From NCBI RefSeq assembly GCF_000744935.1, contig NZ_JQMW01000004.1, positions 296,869-360,868 on the forward strand: 64,000 bases of DNA, read 5' to 3'. Positions 8,243 through 17,134 of this stretch are shown here, one piece after another. The notes under the pieces were generated by a model that saw nothing but the letters and a program-made list of their open reading frames with translations, was not told the origin of the DNA and searched no databases. Both the position numbers and the translations under genes were made by a program. Each line of letters begins with the position of its first letter. Position 1 is the first letter of the stretch. The stretch is from Clostridium sp. KNHs214. GTDB lineage: Bacteria > Bacillota > Clostridia > Clostridiales > Clostridiaceae.

Positions 8243-9127
8243 TTAAAAATTTATAAATGGTTCCATAGCATCTGGAAACCCTTTTTGAGCACAGCCTATA
8301 CATGGAGTATTATCTCCAATAGGCCAGTTTACATAATCATTCCATTTTCTAGTAGGACAATCCGTTCTTGTAACAGGTCCTCTGCAGCCTATTTTGAACA
8401 TGCATCCCTTTTCTCCTACTGAATTTGCAAATATTCTTTTTTCAAAATATGCCCTTCTAGGGCACATATCATGTATGGTTACTCCATAAAAAATCACAGG
8501 CCTTCTGTCTTCATCAAGTTCCATATCTCCAAACAATATTAAATGAGCTAAAGTCCCCATAATCCAATCAGGATGCGCTGGGCAACCTGGTACTCTTATA
8601 GCTTCCCTATTAATTTCTTTTTTTAAATAATCAAAAACACTTATACATCCAGTAGGATTTGGTCGAGCCGCCGAAATTCCCCCATAAGATGCACAAGTAC
8701 CAACAGCTAATATATATTTTGCTTTAATTGCGGCTCTCTTTACCTCTTCCATTCCCGTTATAACTTTTCCATTATAATTAGCTACCACATTATAAATTCC
8801 ATTATCCTTAGTAGATATAGCTCCATCAACTATAAGAATAAACTCTGTATTAAGAGTATCTAATAATTGTTCTTGTGCTTGTTCACCCTGAGCTTTCATA
8901 ATACTATTGTTATATTTAAAATTCACTAAGTCTGTTAAAAAATACCCTACATTAGGAGCACATCCATCTAGCAAAGAAATTATATTTCCAGAACACCCTG
9001 ACGCCTCAATCCATACTAAATTCATCCTTCTTTTATTTCCCATTTTTATTTGAGATACTGCTGATTCTACCAAAGTCCTAGAAGTAACATTTTTAGATTT
9101 AGCTACTGGGCACATATCATATGTCAT
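8243..9127 (-). CDS. [NiFe]-hydrogenase small (Fe-S) subunit
   Basis: 294 residues that carry the electron-transfer clusters. Visible ligands include GTCASYGG and VPGCPAHP (proximal cluster), HDMCPRRAYFEKR, KGCMFKIGCRGP, TDCPTRKWN and TPCIGCAQKG (medial and distal clusters). The first proximal motif reads EASGCSGN: only Cys45 is present where many relatives have CxxC, and Ala42 replaces the first Cys. There is no twin-arginine signal peptide, in contrast to periplasmic uptake enzymes, so a cytoplasmic location is expected. The ATG follows AGGAGGAATTGTAA. Confidence 0.95.
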   Translation of the reverse strand: MTYDMCPVAKSKNVTSRTLVESAVSQIKMGNKRRMNLVWIEASGCSGNIISLLDGCAPNVGYFLTDLVNFKYNNSIMKAQGEQAQEQLLDTLNTEFILIVDGAISTKDNGIYNVVANYNGKVITGMEEVKRAAIKAKYILAVGTCASYGGISAARPNPTGCISVFDYLKKEINREAIRVPGCPAHPDWIMGTLAHLILFGDMELDEDRRPVIFYGVTIHDMCPRRAYFEKRIFANSVGEKGCMFKIGCRGPVTRTDCPTRKWNDYVNWPIGDNTPCIGCAQKGFPDAMEPFINF

Positions 9128-9171
9128 TTACAATTCCTCCTATTAATTGATAAATATAATAAAGAAAATTT

Positions 9172-9243
9172 ATTGTTCCGAGCTCTTATGCAAATCATGG
9201 AGGAGAAATTTCATAATTCCACTACATTATTTTATGTGAATTA
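9172..9243. repeat. Family 1 element, partial copy 3
   Basis: Right half only: GAGCTCTTATGCAAATCATG, then GGAGAAATTTCATAATTCCA, then a degenerate end at TTATGTGAATTAA. It lies between the cytochrome-b5-like gene and the small-subunit gene and touches the stop codon of the former. The lack of the partner arm suggests a decayed copy. Confidence 0.65.
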
Positions 9244-9687
9244 AGTACCAGTTATTATACCTACTTGTTCTAGACCTCTTAAAATCTGCTCTTTATTATG
9301 GCAAGTACTAATTTCTTTAGTTAAATCTCTTCCAGCTTTAAGTCCAAAATGTGTGCCTGCAGCCCAAGCTGCGTTATAAGTTACATCATAAACTACACCG
9401 TCTACAGCTACATAGGCTTTATTGCCATTCTTACCATCATATTTTAAAAGCTCTTCCAATGTAAAACTTTGTTGTCTCATATTTCTGCAGTTTCTCATTA
9501 CATTTTCCATACTCCTCATGTTGTATATAAAATTTTTTAGCACACTTACCTTATACATCTCCTGCTGAATTAAGCTATTATAAAACATCTTTTCACACAT
9601 ATTAATGCTCCTATAGCTTATACTTTGGAGATTGCATATATTGCATTCCATTTTGTTTATGAAATTTTCATAAATTCCTAAATCCAT
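9241..9687 (-). CDS. Cytochrome b5-like heme/steroid-binding domain protein
   Basis: 148 residues, ATG behind AGGGGAAGG. The C-terminal half (about 74-146) is a small cytochrome b5 fold: FTLEELLKYDGKNGNKAYV, VDGVVYDVT, WAAGTHFGLKAGRDLT and CHNKEQIL. His113 and His130 stand where the heme-coordinating or ligand-site histidines lie in the family. The N-terminal 70 residues are Cys/Met/Asn-rich and probably helical, with no signal peptide or membrane segment. As first gene of the hydrogenase operon, it may pass electrons to or from the enzyme. Heme binding is a prediction; some family members bind other ligands. Confidence 0.8.
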   Translation of the reverse strand: MDLGIYENFINKMECNICNLQSISYRSINMCEKMFYNSLIQQEMYKVSVLKNFIYNMRSMENVMRNCRNMRQQSFTLEELLKYDGKNGNKAYVAVDGVVYDVTYNAAWAAGTHFGLKAGRDLTKEISTCHNKEQILRGLEQVGIITGT

Positions 9688-9883
9688 ATAGCCTTCCCCT
9701 AAAAAATATTACCTTTAATAATATGCCAAAATTAATTTTTAAATGCCTACTTTTACTTTCATATCCTAATCCTCTATCCTAAGCTCTTTATGCCAACTAT
9801 ATTTATCTTCTCCTTCACTTTATCGTCAAATTTCTTCCTATTCATTGCCTTATATTCTTACTTTCTTACTTCTTACTTTCTTT

Positions 9884-10768
9884 CTATCCCTCTATATTTG
9901 TAGTATTATAAGAGTTCTTTCGTTTTTTATAATATTCTCTTGGAGAGTATCCAAAATTCTTCTTAAATGTTCTAACAAAATTAGAATAATCCCCAAAACC
10001 ACATTCTAAATATACCTCTGTCACAGGCTTCCCATCTTTTATCAATTCACTAGCTTTAATTAACCTTTTTTTCTGTATATAATTGTGTATGGTATATCCT
10101 GTTTGAGCCTTAAATTTATGCATCAAGTAGTATTTACTAACATAAAAAAGAGAAGAAAGCTTGTCTATGCTTAAATCTTTGTTTAAATTTTTATTTATAT
10201 AATCTAATAGACAATTTACTGTTTTATCATATTGAATATCCTTCGTTTGCTGGTTCTTATATATATATATATTCATAAAAAGTCTGTTTAAATAAACCAT
10301 AAGCTCCAAAAAAAGTGCATTTTTAAGTATTTCATTACCAAATCCCTGTGAAACAAAGGTCTCATCTAATTTATCCAAAGTATACTTTATATCTTCTAAC
10401 CCATTACTATCTAATCTTAAAATATTTAATTTTCGCTTTTTAGTTAAACCAAAACAATTAAGAAGGTTACATCCACTTTTAGTGTGATTTTCGATAAATT
10501 CATGGTTTATCCATATAACTATACGGTCATATACTTTTTCGGAGTCAATAAGTGGTTTATGTATTTCACCACTACTTACAAAAAGTATGTCCCAAGGCTT
10601 TAATTTATAGGCTTTTCCTTCTATTAAATAAGTCACATTTCCTGAAAGAAAAATTATTATTTTATTAAAATCATGATAATGAAATTCCATGTCTAAATTC
10701 TTCTTGTCTTTTAAATGAAAAAATTTAAAATCTTGGTTTAAATATCCTCTCTTATTATTTTCATTCAT
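9884..10768 (-). CDS. AraC-family transcriptional regulator
   Basis: 294 residues. The N-terminus (about 15-110) has a cupin-type sensor pattern (MEFHYHDFNKIIIFLSGNVT, KAYKLKPWDILFVSSGEIH). The C-terminus (about 190-285) holds two helix-turn-helix units: LSIDKLSSLFYVSKYYLMHKF and a second ending in ECGFGDYSNFVRTFKKNFG then SPREYY, the AraC signature. It lies directly upstream of the hydrogenase operon on the same strand, 196 bp apart, so control of that operon is plausible but unproven. The effector is unknown. Weak ribosome site. Confidence 0.9.
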   Translation of the reverse strand: MNENNKRGYLNQDFKFFHLKDKKNLDMEFHYHDFNKIIIFLSGNVTYLIEGKAYKLKPWDILFVSSGEIHKPLIDSEKVYDRIVIWINHEFIENHTKSGCNLLNCFGLTKKRKLNILRLDSNGLEDIKYTLDKLDETFVSQGFGNEILKNALFLELMVYLNRLFMNIYIYKNQQTKDIQYDKTVNCLLDYINKNLNKDLSIDKLSSLFYVSKYYLMHKFKAQTGYTIHNYIQKKRLIKASELIKDGKPVTEVYLECGFGDYSNFVRTFKKNFGYSPREYYKKRKNSYNTTNIEG

Positions 10769-11130
10769 ATACTATCTTTAGCCGACAGGTTTTCCAGCTA
10801 AATTCACTCCTTTCTCTCAACTACTATCTAATTTACATATTTTTATGCTATGACACTTTTTGCAATATTTCAAGCACTATTAGCAATAAATATAGCAAAA
10901 ATTACTTATATAATAATACTATAGTTTTGTAAATTCCTAATTTCTAGTCCCTAATACCAAGTTTCTAAAAAACATTTTGTTTGTATTACTTTAAAAGTAC
11001 AAGGACAAAATTATAAATTGATAATATAAATTTTAGTATTTATAACTAGATTAGAATTATTTTAGTAAAAAAATACTATTGAATTACAATAGTAATGATG
11101 TGATAATAAGAATAATATATTTTAATATTA

Positions 11131-11286
11131 GGCACATTCAAAAAAATAACAAGTCAGTATGCTAGTTATTTTGCGTCATACTGCGTCACCAAAACCTGAC
11201 GATAGTCCTACTAGCGGCGGAACCTGCTTCCTTGTCTGATACAAAATATACCAGCATCTTTAACTTGTTATTTCTTTTCATGTACC
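11131..11286. repeat. Family 2 dispersed palindromic element, copy 1
   Basis: About 156 bp, from GGCACATTCAAAAAAATAAC to TTATTTCTTTTCATGTACCT. The outer arms form the inverted pair ATAACAAGT / ACTTGTTAT. The middle holds a GC-richer stretch with GGCGGAACCTGC. Relatives lie at 12512-12660, 26109-26177, 32091-32231 and 47844-48001. It occupies the middle of the 620-bp gap between the AraC gene and asd. The flanks (10769-11130, 11287-11380) are AT-rich with no visible gene. Confidence 0.8.
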
Positions 11287-11392
11287 TTAAAGTTTATTAT
11301 GATCAAAATTCATAAATAAATTTTATAAATATCTAAAATAAAATTATGTAAATATGAAAATTTAGACTATATAAAATGATGGAGGTATTGAA

Positions 11393-12472
11393 ATGAATAA
11401 AAAATTAAGAGTGGGAATACTTGGTGCCACAGGATTCGTGGGCCAAAGACTTGTAACACTTTTACATGATCATCCTTTCTTTCAAATATCAATTTTGGCC
11501 GCAAGTAAAAGTTCAAAGGGAAAAAGTTATTATAATGCTATAAAAAATAGATGGAAACTAGAAAATGAAATACCTGAAAGAGTTAAAAGTATACTGGTAA
11601 AAGATTTACATGATATTGATGAAATTAAACATGAAGTGGATTTAGTATTTTGTGCTGTAAATATGCCTAAGGATGAAATTAGAGAATTAGAAGAGGCTTA
11701 TGCAAAGGCAGAAATACCTGTAATTTCAAACAATTCTGCTCACAGGGGGACATCTGATGTACCTGTTATAATTCCAGAAATAAATCCAGAACATTTAGAA
11801 ATACTAAAAGAACAAAAGAAACGTCTAGGTACTAAAAGAGGTTTTATTGTAGCTAAACCAAATTGCTCTATACAAAGCTATGTACCTGCCATAAATGCTC
11901 TTATGAAATTTAATCCAACTAAAATATTAGTATCCACTTATCAAGCTATATCAGGTAGCGGAAAAATTTTTTCAGATTGGCCAGAAATAATAGATAATGT
12001 TATTCCTTTTATAGGTGGTGAGGAGGAAAAAAGTGAGTTGGAACCATTAAAATTATGGGGACATATTGAAGGTAATAAAATAGTTAATTCTGCTGAACCT
12101 ATAATTTCTGCTCAATGTATAAGAGTTCCAGTTTCTGATGGGCATTTAGCTACCGTTTCTGTATCTTTTGAGCATAAACCTTCAAAAGAACAAATTATAG
12201 AACTTTGGAAAGAATATAAAGGAGAGCCTCAACTTTTAAATTTGCCAAATGCTCCAAAACAATTTCTAACTTATTTTGAGGAAGATAATAGGCCTCAAAC
12301 TAAACTAGATAGAGATTTAGAAAAAGGTATGGGCATTAGCATTGGAAGATTAAGAGAAGATAACTTATTCCAATATAAATTTGTTTGTCTTTCTCACAAC
12401 ACCTTGAGAGGTGCTGCTGGAGGATCTGTGCTTACTGCCGAACTTCTTAAGGCAAAAGGATTTTTAGACTAA
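11393..12472 (+). CDS. asd: Aspartate-semialdehyde dehydrogenase
   Basis: 359 residues. It makes aspartate semialdehyde from aspartyl phosphate for lysine/diaminopimelate, threonine and methionine synthesis. The N-terminal Rossmann motif GILGATGFVGQ binds NADP; the catalytic Cys is in AKPNCSIQ (near residue 160); AISGSGK and the His in RVPVSDGHLA follow. Length and motif spacing fit the archaeal/fungal-type subfamily rather than the E. coli type. The ATG lies behind GGAGGT. It appears monocistronic. Confidence 0.92.
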   Translation: MNKKLRVGILGATGFVGQRLVTLLHDHPFFQISILAASKSSKGKSYYNAIKNRWKLENEIPERVKSILVKDLHDIDEIKHEVDLVFCAVNMPKDEIRELEEAYAKAEIPVISNNSAHRGTSDVPVIIPEINPEHLEILKEQKKRLGTKRGFIVAKPNCSIQSYVPAINALMKFNPTKILVSTYQAISGSGKIFSDWPEIIDNVIPFIGGEEEKSELEPLKLWGHIEGNKIVNSAEPIISAQCIRVPVSDGHLATVSVSFEHKPSKEQIIELWKEYKGEPQLLNLPNAPKQFLTYFEEDNRPQTKLDRDLEKGMGISIGRLREDNLFQYKFVCLSHNTLRGAAGGSVLTAELLKAKGFLD

Positions 12473-12511
12473 CTTCTAAGCATAACATAAAACCCTAGTC
12501 CAAAGTCGTCT

Positions 12512-12660
12512 TAGGTACATGAAAAGAAATAACAAGTCAAAATGCTAGTATGTTTTGTGTTAGATAAAAAAGCAGGTTCCATCTTTGGTAGACCATCGGC
12601 GGAACCTGCTGACACAGACACAGTATGATACAAAATAGACTACCATACTATTATTTATTT
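12512..12660. repeat. Family 2 dispersed palindromic element, copy 2
   Basis: It runs from AGGTACATGAAAAGAAATAAC to about TATTATTTATTTAT, inverted relative to copy 1. The internal hairpin GCAGGTTCC / GGCGGAACCTGC is well formed. The element sits between asd and the broken deacetylase, and its AAATAAATAA end, read on the minus strand, supplies the stop codon of the deacetylase remnant (12651-12653). It may also end the asd transcript. Confidence 0.8.
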
Positions 12661-13091
12661 ATATTGCGCGTTCTAAAATGTTTTTCTGGTGTATCTTCTG
12701 TTATAACTTTGAATTCATCTCCTTCATCTTTGTAATATTTTATTATATCCGGTAATGCTTTATAAGTATTTTTATTAACACCATGGCAATGCATTAATAA
12801 AAATATATTTGTAAACCTATCACTACCTTTAGTCCCCTCTCGATAAAGCTTCTGCGGTGGAGTTCTATAATCAATGCCATCACTTAGCTGCATGTTCCAA
12901 TCATATATTTTAAATCCATAGCCATGAAGTTTAGCTAAAAATTCTTCATCTAGATGTTTATTACTTCCTCCTGGGAATCTAATTATTTTACTTTTAGTTC
13001 CTGTAACCTCATACACTGCATCGCTATATTGAAGCATTTCTTTAATAAAACTTTCTCTGCTCTTATATATTAAGTTTTGGATTGCTGTTTT
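12651..13091 (-). pseudogene. Truncated polysaccharide deacetylase (C-terminal remnant)
   Basis: The readable part covers only the C-terminal half of a NodB-type polysaccharide deacetylase: IIRFPGGSNKH, GYGFKIYDWNMQ, then IFLLMHCHGVNKNTYKALP. The N-terminal catalytic part (TFDDG-type Asp and HxxxH metal site) is missing. In-frame similarity continues upstream of the first ATG (ESFIKEM) until a TAA at 13092-13094, with no ribosome site, so the gene is broken rather than short. Its last codons and stop fall inside a family 2 repeat. Compare the intact pdaA at 53.7 kb. Confidence 0.75.
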
Positions 13092-13109
13092 TTATAATAT
13101 TATAATTTT

Positions 13110-14018
13110 TTACATAAATTTTAACTCTTTAATCATTAAATCTTTTCCAATTTCGATATTTTTAAAGATATCTCTTGCATTATTTAAATATCCCTCAGGT
13201 TCATTTAATGAAGGACTAAAGTGTGTAAGCCACATTTCATTTACTTCTGCACTCTTAGCTATTTCTGCTGCTTCGCTAAAAAGCATATGCTTATTTCCAA
13301 GTGCTTTTTCTAAATAATCGTCACTGCCATACATACCTTCACATATGAATAAGTCAGACTTATAGCAAAGTTCTTTAATTTTATTTACTGGTCTTGTATC
13401 TGTGCAATAACTTATTTTTATTCCCTTTCTCTCAATTCCCAAAACTTCATTTCCTTCTACATTTTTACCGTTTAAAACTATGCTACCACCCTTTTGTAGT
13501 GTATTCCAATGTTCTACTGGTATATTTAATTCCTTAGCTTTATCTGGATCAAATTTTCTTCCTCTTTTTACTTCTATAGAATACCCAACACAAAGAACAC
13601 TATGTTCTAAATACACGGAGTTTATAGAGTAATTGCCCATTGAAAAATCATATAATCCTTGTGAGGGTATTTCTAAAAGCTCTATATCATAAGGCAGATA
13701 TGGTACTATAACCATTACTGCTTCCATTATTTCATGTAATCCCTTAGGACCAATTATGGTAACCTTTTCTCTTCTCTCGCTATTACCCAAGGTAGATAAA
13801 AGACCTGGAAGTCCAACTATATGATCTGGATGATAATGAGTTAAACAAATAATATCTATATTCTTAATTCCCCATCCCAATTCTTTAAGAGCCACTTGTG
13901 TTCCTTCTCCACAGTCTATTAAAATCATACTACCTTTACACTTACACAAAAGAGCCGTTAAATTTCTTCCTGGAAGAGGCATAGTCCCTCCTGTGCCTAA
14001 TAATGAAACCTTTAGCAT
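13110..14018 (-). CDS. rnz: Ribonuclease Z (tRNA 3'-processing endonuclease)
   Basis: 302 residues from the ATG at 14018 (MLKVSLLGTGGTMPLPGRN), which has GAAGGTGATTAT ahead; the longer frame adds an unlikely leader. RNase Z trims tRNA 3' ends. It is a metallo-beta-lactamase-fold enzyme with THYHPDHIVGLPG (zinc motif HxHxDH), DCGEGTQ before it, HSVLCVGY, SYCTDTRP and a C-terminal WLTHFSP, the order expected for bacterial ELAC1-type RNase Z. The tRNA-Leu in this window already encodes CCA, so its main substrates would be other tRNAs. Confidence 0.92.
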   Translation of the reverse strand: MLKVSLLGTGGTMPLPGRNLTALLCKCKGSMILIDCGEGTQVALKELGWGIKNIDIICLTHYHPDHIVGLPGLLSTLGNSERREKVTIIGPKGLHEIMEAVMVIVPYLPYDIELLEIPSQGLYDFSMGNYSINSVYLEHSVLCVGYSIEVKRGRKFDPDKAKELNIPVEHWNTLQKGGSIVLNGKNVEGNEVLGIERKGIKISYCTDTRPVNKIKELCYKSDLFICEGMYGSDDYLEKALGNKHMLFSEAAEIAKSAEVNEMWLTHFSPSLNEPEGYLNNARDIFKNIEIGKDLMIKELKFM

Positions 14019-14066
14019 ATAATCACCTTCTAGTAATATTATGCAATAATTATAGCACAACTAAAT

Positions 14067-15026
14067 CTACACCACTAATCTTTCAGTCCATTTTCCACAC
14101 ATATCTCCAAAACATCCTATTTCTTTGTCATTTTCTAAAATTTTAACCACTTCACACCTATTTGCGCATCCTTTGCATTGAAAACTTTCAGATCCTACCT
14201 TACTATCTGCTATATTAAATCCTTTAAAATTTGTTTTAGCTCTTTTTTTCTTTAAAGTTTCTTTTCCTATAATTGCCGCTCCTATAGAACCCATTACATC
14301 ATAATATGGAGGTATAACAACTTCTTTTTGTAAAGCTCTTTCAAAAGCTTCCTTCATACCTATATTGGCTGCCACTCCTCCTTGAAAAAATATCTTGGAT
14401 TCTATTTCCTTTCCTTTGCCTACGTTATTAAGATAATTTCTGACCAAAGCCTCACATAATCCCATTATTATATCTGAAGGCTCATAACCTAGCTGTTGCT
14501 TGTGTATCATATCAGATTCTGCAAAAACAGCGCATCTTCCAGCTATTCTTACTGGAGTTCTAGACTTTAAGGCATACTCACCAAATCTTTCTATAGGTAT
14601 CTCTAGTCTCTCTGCCTGTCTATCTAAAAAAGAACCAGTGCCTGCCGCACATACAGTATTCATTGCAAAATCAGTAACTATACCATCTTTTAAAATTATT
14701 ATTTTAGAGTCCTGGCCACCTATTTCTAAGATTGTCCTTACTCCTTTGTCTAGCTCCAGTGCTGCTACTGCATGAGCTGTTATCTCGTTTTTAACTGAAT
14801 CCGCTCCCACTAAAAAACCTGCTATAGTTCTCCCACTCCCTGTGGTCCCCACTGATTTAATTTCTTCATTTTCATATTTGTCCTTAAGCATATTAAACCC
14901 TTGCTGAATAGCCCTTATAGGCCTTCCTTTTGTTCTTAAATATATCTTCTCAATAATTTCCATACTTTCATCTAACATAACTATGTCAGTACTTACAGAC
15001 CCTACATCTATACCTAAATGATACAT
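14067..15026 (-). CDS. Acyl-CoA dehydratase activase (HgdC/BadF-type ATPase)
   Basis: 319 residues. This ASKHA-fold ATPase family activates 2-hydroxyacyl-CoA dehydratases or benzoyl-CoA reductases by ATP-driven electron injection. Visible: phosphate loop MYHLGIDVGSVSTDIVMLD, second nucleotide motif LEIGGQDSKIIIL, the cluster-binding NTVCAAGTGSFLDRQ and AGRCAVFAESD segments, plus a C-terminal CKGCANRCEV extension. ATG behind GGAGAAGAGAAAG. It overlaps the next gene by 13 bp, so the three genes at 14-17 kb are one operon. The substrate of the system is not identifiable. Confidence 0.88.
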   Translation of the reverse strand: MYHLGIDVGSVSTDIVMLDESMEIIEKIYLRTKGRPIRAIQQGFNMLKDKYENEEIKSVGTTGSGRTIAGFLVGADSVKNEITAHAVAALELDKGVRTILEIGGQDSKIIILKDGIVTDFAMNTVCAAGTGSFLDRQAERLEIPIERFGEYALKSRTPVRIAGRCAVFAESDMIHKQQLGYEPSDIIMGLCEALVRNYLNNVGKGKEIESKIFFQGGVAANIGMKEAFERALQKEVVIPPYYDVMGSIGAAIIGKETLKKKRAKTNFKGFNIADSKVGSESFQCKGCANRCEVVKILENDKEIGCFGDMCGKWTERLVV

Positions 15027-16105
15027 CTTTCTCTTCTCCTCTCTAAAAGATCTAAAAAAGCTTCTATTCTAGTTACATAACCATTTTGTCCAGTCATCTC
15101 ATCCAATACCAAAGTCATTATAGGGAAATCTTTATCCTTTGATATATTAGGTAGTATTGCCTTACTCACTATTTCAGGCATGCAACCCATGGGAAATAGT
15201 TGAATTGCCCCATCACATCCATTTTCACTGGATAAAACCGCCTCTCCTATACATTCTCTTGCATGACCTCCTATATATAAAGGCAAATACTCTCTGGATG
15301 CTTTTCTTATACTAATAGAATTCAATTTAAAATTTTTTAAAGCTGCATCTTTAACCCACCAGCTAGGAGTTAACGTTCTGATACTGCTAACACCATAATC
15401 CATAAGCTTATCTTCTATATATAAGTTGGAAAAGGGCTCTATTACTGTATAAATCTCTCCGATAATTGAAATCTTTAAAGGTTTTTTATTTTTATCCATT
15501 TTTATATGGCCTATTTTATTTCTATATTCTTTAAGTGTATTTAAAGCTGTATTTAGATTTTCAGCCTCTACCACATGTGTCCTACAATTTTGAAGTAACC
15601 TTTTACACTCGCCTTTATTCACTTCATATCCTGCATAATAATGCGCCTTAGCTTCTATTTCATCCATTAAATTTATTCCTCTAAGAGCTCTAAGACCCGC
15701 TCTTATTTTTTCCCAATTACCCTGGGAGCTATCTTGGATTATTTGCCCTCCCCGAGCTAAAAGCTCCTTCATTCCTATGTCTCCTGGATGATCTAGCACT
15801 ATAAAATTCACCTCATATCCTAATCTTTTTAATAATTTTAACTGAAGCTCACAATACTCTCCAAATCTACAAGGGCCACAGCTTCCAACTATTATAATTG
15901 TATCTGCTCCCTTTTCTATGGCTTGAATGTAATTTCCTATCATTATTTTAAAGGGCAAACACATCTCCTCTGGTGAATATAATGCCCCTATTTTCAAAGC
16001 CTCTCTATTGCTAAGAGGTGGTACTACATATTCTACGCCTATTTCATCAAAAAACATTTTAGCTGCAATGTAAGCATTCCCTAGATGGGGAAATGTTATC
16101 TTCAT
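15014..16105 (-). CDS. HgdB/DUF2229-type protein, partner 1 of the activase
   Basis: 363 residues from an ATG behind AAAGGAGAAAAAT. The protein resembles the D-component/DUF2229 family that works with HgdC-type activases: MKITFPHLGNAYIAAKMFF, YSPEEMCLPFKIMIGNYI, IIVGSCGPCRFGEYCELQ, GHARECIGEAV, LFPMGCMPE and VLDEMTGQNGYVTRIEAF. Cys in PEEMCLP, GSCGPCRFGEYC and GCMPE could hold a [4Fe-4S] cluster. It is close in layout to the next gene, suggesting an old duplication; together they may form a heterodimeric dehydratase-like component. Confidence 0.82.
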   Translation of the reverse strand: MKITFPHLGNAYIAAKMFFDEIGVEYVVPPLSNREALKIGALYSPEEMCLPFKIMIGNYIQAIEKGADTIIIVGSCGPCRFGEYCELQLKLLKRLGYEVNFIVLDHPGDIGMKELLARGGQIIQDSSQGNWEKIRAGLRALRGINLMDEIEAKAHYYAGYEVNKGECKRLLQNCRTHVVEAENLNTALNTLKEYRNKIGHIKMDKNKKPLKISIIGEIYTVIEPFSNLYIEDKLMDYGVSSIRTLTPSWWVKDAALKNFKLNSISIRKASREYLPLYIGGHARECIGEAVLSSENGCDGAIQLFPMGCMPEIVSKAILPNISKDKDFPIMTLVLDEMTGQNGYVTRIEAFLDLLERRRERCII

Positions 16106-16997
16106 ATTTTTTTCTCCTTTCAATCATGTCCACAAAAGCCTCTACTCTAGTATTAAATCCTCCTTCGCCTGTTTGTTCATCTATTTTTAATATCAAAAAA
16201 GGAAATTCTCCTATTTTATCTTTTATAAGTTCTATAACTACAGAATCTATTCCACAGGCAAAAGATGATAAATAAATTATTCCGTTGATTTCTTTACTTT
16301 CCCATAGCTTAACCGCAGCACCATAAGACTTTCTAGCAAATGTCCAAAATGGTCTTTTTAGAAGCTCTCTTGAGTATTTATTAATGTCTTCATCGTGAAG
16401 ATTTTCCTCTGTAATAACCCCTACACCTAGTTTATTAAGTTTTTTTACAATATTCATATTCATAAAACTATCCTGTACATTATATGGATGACCTAATAGT
16501 GCTATCTTCATATTATGCTTAGTATTGTTTATAAATATCCTATGCTCCTTTTGATCAAGTAAAGCTTTTTCATAGGCTCTATAAATTTTTCTTTTGTTCC
16601 TAGTAATATTCTTTCCAACATTACATAAATACTTAAAAAACTTTTTTTCATCGTAAGCATAAATTTCCCCATCAGTTATAGGCGGCATATCTGGTATGCT
16701 ATTTTTTATCATCTCCGGAAGTCCACAAAATTTAGGACATATATACTCCCTAGGATAAAGTCTCATAACTCTAGGTATAACCATAAAATCACAGGAATCC
16801 TTTATATATGCCACATGTCCGTGGAATACCTTAATGGGCACACAAGCCTCATCCACTGCATACTTTACTCCTAAATTTAATATTTCTTTATTAGTGTTTG
16901 GAGACACTATAACTTCACAACCTAATTCTTCAAAAAAAGTCTTCATAAATATTTCGTATTTATAATACAATAATCCCTTAGGAATGCCTATTCTCAA
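16059..16997 (-). CDS. HgdB/DUF2229-type protein, partner 2 of the activase
   Basis: 312 residues from a TTG at 16997 (LRIGIPKGLLYYKYEIF) following GAGGGG; the longer frame to 17063 adds an implausible leader. Same family as its neighbour: GVKYAVDEACVPIKVFHGHV, VIPRVMRLYPREYICPKFCG, LSSFACGIDS, and ILKIDEQTGEGGFNTRVEAF near the C-terminus. Its 3' end overlaps the next gene by about 47 bp, so translation is coupled. It is the first gene of the trio and is divergent from the lipoprotein gene at 17135. Confidence 0.82.
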   Translation of the reverse strand: MRIGIPKGLLYYKYEIFMKTFFEELGCEVIVSPNTNKEILNLGVKYAVDEACVPIKVFHGHVAYIKDSCDFMVIPRVMRLYPREYICPKFCGLPEMIKNSIPDMPPITDGEIYAYDEKKFFKYLCNVGKNITRNKRKIYRAYEKALLDQKEHRIFINNTKHNMKIALLGHPYNVQDSFMNMNIVKKLNKLGVGVITEENLHDEDINKYSRELLKRPFWTFARKSYGAAVKLWESKEINGIIYLSSFACGIDSVVIELIKDKIGEFPFLILKIDEQTGEGGFNTRVEAFVDMIERRKKYEDNISPSRECLHCS

Positions 16998-17134
16998 TAT
17001 TATCCCCTCTTTCTTATGATTCCTATGTTTAATTAATGAACATTTATATAAAAAAATATACATCTATCTATATACTGTAATAAAAAATTTTTTTAAATCA
17101 TATTTTAACATAGAAATAGTAGGAGGAATTTGTT

